From: HGM13233 sp900762805
GTDB taxonomy: Bacteria > Bacillota > Clostridia > Oscillospirales > Ruminococcaceae
Direction of reading: 5' to 3'
Assembly (NCBI GenBank): GCA_937993755.1
Contig: CALKMA010000005.1
Location: forward strand, 1-23,921
Length of the DNA stretch: 23,921 bases
A program made the position numbers and the translations under genes. This document shows, piece after piece, positions 20,425 to 23,921 of this stretch. Position 1 is the stretch's first letter. Each line of letters begins with the position of its first letter. Below the pieces are notes generated by a model. That model was given only the letters and a program-made list of their open reading frames with translations. It was not told the DNA's origin and did not search any database.

Positions 20425-21540
20425 TCAGCTCTTTGCGGCGGGCAGCCTGACGCGCAGCGAGCGGAGATACTGCTTGCGCTCTTCAGGGATGCGGCGGCTC
20501 TCGACAGCCTTCTGAATGGCCCGATTGTGCGTCCATGCGTCGCACCGCCGCTGTTCGAGAATGCCGACGGCATCCTCATACCGAAGGGCCAGCGCCGTGG
20601 CAAGATACCACGCGGCCATCATGCGGACATAATACGCCTCGCTGCGCAGAGACGCCACCAGCAGCAGCTGCTCCGGGCGGTAGGCGCTGCCGAGATAAAA
20701 GCTCATGAGCATCCGTACGGCAAAGCGCACGGTGTAGGTATGCCCGGACGCCAGCCATGAAAGCAGCCTGGGATAGAGCTGTTCGGTGTGTCTGGCGAAT
20801 ATCTTCGGGCTGATGCTGTCACAGACAGCCCAGTTATCGACATACGGCAGAAAGCGGTCGAGCGCCGCGACAAGGGTGCCAAAATCCTTCATGCGCGACA
20901 GCAGATCACCGTGCAGCTGGTCAAGCTCCAACAGGCGGTGCGGCAGCTCCGCCAGAAAGGCGCCGGCAAGCGGTGTGCCGCTCAGCTCGCGCCCCAGCCG
21001 ATGGATATCCGGCAGGCGCACGCCGAGGGAGACCTCCTCGCCGACGCCGGGGATAAGAGACAGGTTGAACGCCCGATAGGCCGGGTCGGCCAGCTCGGCC
21101 AGACGCCCTGCCAGCAGCGCGGACGCCGATCCGGGGACGACCGGCTGAAGGGCCAGCTGTCCGGCAGCAAGGCGGTCAGCCGGGCAGAGGTCATAATCCA
21201 AAGCCTCGGCCGGCGTCACCCACATGAGGGCGTCCGGCTCAAGAGCAGCGGGTTCACGGCCGTTGACGGCACAGTGATAGAACGAGAGCGTCACCGTGAT
21301 ATCGGGGTATCGGAACGGAAGCGTCTGAAACAGGCCGCCGACAAAAACATCGGCGCCCAGCTCCTCGCGGCATTCACGTGCCAGCGCCTGCCGGAGCGTT
21401 TTCCCCGGTTCGAGCTTGCCGCCGGGAAACTCCCATTGCAGACCGCGGGCCTTGCCGGCCGGCCGCCGGCAGAGCAGAAAGCGGCCGCCGCGCCACAAAA
21501 CGGCTGCCGCCACGGCGACAGGCCTGGTTTGTTCTTCCAT
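20425..21540 (-). CDS. Nudix hydrolase fused to AlkD-type DNA alkylation repair protein (371 aa)
   Basis: Two domains in one frame. Residues 1-130 are a MutT-like Nudix fold (8-oxo-dGTP-type, VAVAAAVLWRGGRFLLCRRP at the start), with the Nudix box at 41-62: G-x5-K-x7-RECREELG. The first glutamate of the box is Lys47, while the REExxEE core (R55, E56, E59, E60) is intact. Residues from about 142 to 371 resemble the HEAT-repeat DNA alkylation repair family (AlkD-like): AFNLSLIPGVGEEVSLGVRL, DNWAVCDSISPKIF (235-248), TYTVRFAVRMLMSFYL and a tail of IQKAVESRRIPEERKQYLRS. The start is ATG 21540, with AGGAG 7 nt upstream; a longer frame to 21687 adds 49 unrelated residues. The pairing would join nucleotide-pool cleansing and alkylated-base removal. 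It is third in the operon, 153 nt after cca. Confidence 0.9.
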   Translation of the reverse strand: MEEQTRPVAVAAAVLWRGGRFLLCRRPAGKARGLQWEFPGGKLEPGKTLRQALARECREELGADVFVGGLFQTLPFRYPDITVTLSFYHCAVNGREPAALEPDALMWVTPAEALDYDLCPADRLAAGQLALQPVVPGSASALLAGRLAELADPAYRAFNLSLIPGVGEEVSLGVRLPDIHRLGRELSGTPLAGAFLAELPHRLLELDQLHGDLLSRMKDFGTLVAALDRFLPYVDNWAVCDSISPKIFARHTEQLYPRLLSWLASGHTYTVRFAVRMLMSFYLGSAYRPEQLLLVASLRSEAYYVRMMAAWYLATALALRYEDAVGILEQRRCDAWTHNRAIQKAVESRRIPEERKQYLRSLRVRLPAAKS

Positions 21541-21693
21541 CGTATTTCTCCTGTTAGCTTGGGTCAGAGTGTTCAAGCGGAAAGCGGGACGGCCGGCGGG
21601 GTCTTGTGCAGAATGCCGGATAGAGGGGCACGCGGCAAGCGCGTTGCCTTCAAAAAGCTGCCCTCCGCCGCATCTGAGACCCGCCAAAGCCGT

Positions 21694-23067
21694 TCAGACC
21701 CCCGGCGCTTTCCCGGCATCATCAGCCGAAGGCTCCGGCGCGCCCGCCCACTCACGCGCCGCCGCCAGCAGCGCGGCCTTCTCGTTGGCGAGCTGCCCCT
21801 CCGCCGTCCGGGCATACAGCCAGTCGAGCAGCTGCCCCATAGACGGGCCGGCCGCAAAGCCGGCCTCCAGCAGATCGTGTCCGTTGACGGCCAGCTGCTC
21901 CCGCCGCAGTGCCTCTCCCGATGCAATCAGCTCTTTTGTCTTTTCCAGCAGCACCCGCGCCTCGCCCGACGAGCAGCCGCGGGCGGCCGGGGCCTTGGAA
22001 CTGTCGTCGGCCAGCATCAGCTCGGCCAGCATCAGCAGCCGCCCGGCTCCATAACGGGCCGCCCAGCGGCGCACCAGCCGGTCGGTCGGCTCGCCGCGGT
22101 CGGAATGATGGGCGACCAGAAAGACCACCGTCTCGATCACGGCCTTTGGATAGTGCAGCCGGTGCAGGATCGTGCCGGTCAGCTGTGCGCCCGCCGGCGC
22201 ATGGTCGGGAAAGCTGCCGTTCCCCTTTGCGTTCAGCGTAAAGCACTGCGGCTTGGCAATGTCGTGAAACAGCGCTGCCAGCCGAAGCTCCGTCTGCGGC
22301 GGCACGGCGGCCACCGTGCGGGCGGTATGCTCGTAAACATCGTAAGCGTGCCACGGCGTCTGCTGGTCGAAGCGCCAGCAGGGGCGCAGCTCCGGGATGA
22401 CGGAAAAAAGTATCTCAGGGTAATCGAGCAGCGCGCGCTGCACGCCGTCTCCCAGCAATATGCCGGTCAGCTCGGCGGCCACCCGCTCACACGATATCTC
22501 GCCGAGCAGCCCGCAGAGCGTGCGCATGGCGCGGTCGGTCCCGGCCTCGACGCGGAAGCCCAGCCGGCTGTAAAAGCGCACACCGCGCAGGATGCGCAAG
22601 GGATCCTCGGAAAAGCGGCTGACCGGGTCGCCGACACAGCGCAGCACGCCCCTTCGCAGATCGCTCTGCCCGCCAAAGGGGTCGGTGATCGCCCCGCGGC
22701 GGTCAACGGCAATGGCGTTGACGGTGAAGTCGCGCCGGGCCAGATCGGCTGTGAGGTCGGCTGTATACTGTACACTGTCGGGGCGGCGGCGGTCGGAATA
22801 GGGGCCCTCGGTGCGGAATGTGGTTATCTCAAAGGGGCTGCCCTGATAAATAGCCGTCACGGTGCCGTGCCTGAGACCGGTATCGGCAAAGCGGCAGAAG
22901 CTGAGCGCCGCCTTGACCTCGTCGGGTCGGGCGGAGGTGGCGATATCATAATCATGCGGCGGCTGACCGCGCAGCAGGTCGCGCACACAGCCTCCCACCA
23001 GATAGGTGGCGTAGCCGGCCTGCTCCAGCCCGGCCAGCAGGCGCCCGGCCTTTTCCCGGCCGGTCAT
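21694..23067 (-). CDS. cca: CCA-adding tRNA nucleotidyltransferase with HD domain (457 aa)
   Basis: It adds or repairs the CCA end of tRNAs. N-terminal class II nucleotidyltransferase: GGCVRDLLRG (25-34), the catalytic aspartates D39 and D41 in HDYDIATSA, RRDFTVNAIA (111-120) and SEDPLRILRGVRFYSRLGF (153-171), the A-binding region. A second domain carries an HD-type metal site: WHAYDVYEH (239-247), FHDIAKP (267-273) and HHSDRGEPT further on, so this is the long, HD-containing form. Length fits that form. Its ATG overlaps the sirtuin stop by 4 nt. It may not be essential if tRNA genes encode CCA, which cannot be judged here. It reads clearly as housekeeping rather than as a poly(A) polymerase. 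Confidence 0.94.
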   Translation of the reverse strand: MTGREKAGRLLAGLEQAGYATYLVGGCVRDLLRGQPPHDYDIATSARPDEVKAALSFCRFADTGLRHGTVTAIYQGSPFEITTFRTEGPYSDRRRPDSVQYTADLTADLARRDFTVNAIAVDRRGAITDPFGGQSDLRRGVLRCVGDPVSRFSEDPLRILRGVRFYSRLGFRVEAGTDRAMRTLCGLLGEISCERVAAELTGILLGDGVQRALLDYPEILFSVIPELRPCWRFDQQTPWHAYDVYEHTARTVAAVPPQTELRLAALFHDIAKPQCFTLNAKGNGSFPDHAPAGAQLTGTILHRLHYPKAVIETVVFLVAHHSDRGEPTDRLVRRWAARYGAGRLLMLAELMLADDSSKAPAARGCSSGEARVLLEKTKELIASGEALRREQLAVNGHDLLEAGFAAGPSMGQLLDWLYARTAEGQLANEKAALLAAAREWAGAPEPSADDAGKAPGV

Positions 23068-23771
23068 ATCCGCAGCGCTCCCATGACCTGCCCGACGGGG
23101 CCGCGCAGCACCAGATCGGCCGACGCATCGGCCGGGGTAGCCGTTTTGTTGATGACGACCAGCCGGTCGCCGCGAAAATAACGCAGCAGCCCCGCTGCCG
23201 GATAGACGGCCAGCGAGGTGCCGGCAACCACCATGACATCGGCAGCCTCGATGGCGCGGATGGCGCCCAGCATTACCTGTTCGTCGAGCGGCTCTTCATA
23301 CAGCACCACATCGGGCTTGACGATGCCGCCGCAGGCGCAGCGCGGCACGCCCTCACTGCGGCGGATATAGCCGTCGTCGTAAAAGCGGCCGCAGTCCATA
23401 CAGAAATTGCGGCGCACGCAGCCGTGCAGCTCAAAAACTGTCCGGCTGCCGGCGTCGGTGTGCAGGCCGTCGATGTTCTGCGTCACCACGCCGCTCATTT
23501 TCCCGGCCTGCTCCAGCCTGGCACAGGCGATATGCGCCGGATTGGGGCACGCCGACGAAACCAGCAGCTTGTCGCGGTAAAAGCGGAAGAATTCCTCTGG
23601 GCGGCGGTCAAAAAAGCTGCGCGAAAGGATGACCTCCGGGTCATAGGCATACTGTTGATGATACAGCCCATCCTGACTGCGGAAATCGGGAATGCCGCTC
23701 TCGGTGCTGACACCCGCCCCGCTGAAAAACACAAGCTTCCTTGCGCGGTCAATAATTTCCTGCAGTTCCAT
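23064..23771 (-). CDS. cobB: NAD-dependent protein deacylase, sirtuin (235 aa)
   Basis: It uses NAD+ to remove acyl groups from lysines. The Rossmann motif FSGAGVSTESGIPDFRS (16-32), TQNIDGLH (97-104) with the NAD-binding Asn/Asp, catalytic His116 in ELHG, a zinc site of C124/C127 and C145/C147 (RNFCMDC, RCACGG), GTSLAVYPAAGLL (184-196) and INKTATP (207-213) are all in place. The length is normal for a bacterial sirtuin. I chose the ATG at 23771, which has AGGAGGGG upstream, over a frame starting at 23843 that would lie within the promoter. It leads an operon with cca and the Nudix-AlkD protein; the reason for that pairing is not evident from sequence. Confidence 0.94.
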   Translation of the reverse strand: MELQEIIDRARKLVFFSGAGVSTESGIPDFRSQDGLYHQQYAYDPEVILSRSFFDRRPEEFFRFYRDKLLVSSACPNPAHIACARLEQAGKMSGVVTQNIDGLHTDAGSRTVFELHGCVRRNFCMDCGRFYDDGYIRRSEGVPRCACGGIVKPDVVLYEEPLDEQVMLGAIRAIEAADVMVVAGTSLAVYPAAGLLRYFRGDRLVVINKTATPADASADLVLRGPVGQVMGALRI

Positions 23772-23814
23772 GCTGTTCTCCCCTCCTGATAGATGCCGGC
23801 GACCCGCCGACTTT

Positions 23815-23843
23815 ATTATACTACATACCGCCGGCCTTTTCAA
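23815..23843 (-). promoter_or_regulatory. Sigma-A promoter of the sirtuin operon
   Basis: TTGAAA (23838-23843) and TATAAT (23815-23820) on the minus strand lie exactly 17 bp apart. The -10 is perfect. Transcription would start near 23808, about 37 nt before the sirtuin ATG. It has the same layout as the nagB promoter. Confidence 0.85.
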
Positions 23844-23892
23844 ACGGCTGCAGGATAAGTGAATAAATCCGTAATTCCCTCCGTGGGGCGCG

Positions 23893-23911
23893 AGCAGGCG
23901 GGCCGCCTGCT
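23893..23911. repeat. 8-bp hairpin at the right edge
   Basis: AGCAGGCG (23893-23900) and CGCCTGCT (23904-23911) form a perfect stem around GGC. No T-run is visible before the window ends, so it is either part of a terminator or a simple palindrome; it lies outside any gene seen here. Confidence 0.5.
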
Positions 23912-23921
23912 TGACCGGCGG

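Noticed and set aside
20788..23181. 797-codon plus-strand frame opposite the cca and Nudix-AlkD genes
   Set aside because: It is a shadow of strongly supported minus-strand genes and shows no family similarity.
1..23921. CRISPR array, rRNA, tRNA or intact insertion sequence
   Set aside because: No regularly spaced short repeats, no cloverleaf-like sequences and no transposase-like frame were seen.

Overview
The window looks like chromosomal DNA from a GC-rich, endospore-forming member of the Clostridia, most likely the Oscillospirales/Ruminococcaceae. That assignment is inferred from gene content and order: a yicC-remA-gmk-rpoZ-priA-def-fmt-rsmB-rlmN-prpC-prkC-rsgA-spoVM run, the sporulation genes spoVM and gerW (ytfJ), and sigma-A-type promoters with 17-bp spacers. 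Almost all genes lie on the minus strand; only rpmB, mazF and some mobile-element debris read on the plus strand. I see no rRNA, tRNA, CRISPR array or intact insertion sequence.

Region 1 (1 to about 1040) is the decayed right edge of something mobile. It holds three stacked inverted repeats resembling a transfer-origin or leader region, AT-richer gene remnants, a plus-strand terminator, a gene fragment without a start codon, and two 95-bp direct repeats 152 bp apart. Region 2 (1042-13051, minus) is one long tightly packed housekeeping operon. It starts at a strong promoter at 13023-13051 and ends at a hairpin terminator at 1042-1076. It combines RNA quality control (yicC), the matrix and sporulation regulator RemA, nucleotide synthesis (gmk), transcription (rpoZ), replication restart (priA), protein start processing (fmt, def), rRNA modification (rsmB, rlmN), the PrpC/PrkC phosphatase-kinase pair, ribosome assembly (rsgA), and finally two tiny ORFs: an unrecognised 45-residue membrane protein and SpoVM, both shorter than usual ORF cut-offs. 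coaBC, rpe and thiN, often present in this cluster in Firmicutes, are missing.

Region 3 (13086-17685, minus) is a second compact operon: site-2 protease, scpA, scpB, a DUF2953-like membrane protein with a very long low-complexity tail, gerW, an rluB-type pseudouridine synthase, and a small unrecognised protein. Region 4 (17700-19100) is mostly GC-rich sequence without credible genes around a single well-formed rpmB unit with promoter, ribosome binding site and terminator. Region 5 holds nagB (minus) and, divergently, mazF (plus) with no antitoxin gene beside it. Region 6 (20425-23843, minus) is an operon of a sirtuin, a CCA-adding enzyme and a fused Nudix hydrolase/AlkD-type DNA-repair protein, read from a near-consensus promoter at 23815-23843.

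The most notable points are the 45-residue membrane ORF beside spoVM, the Nudix-AlkD fusion with an altered Nudix box, the orphan MazF, the element remnant at the left end, and the low-complexity tail of the DUF2953-like protein. I found no clear evidence of a wholly new multi-gene system.
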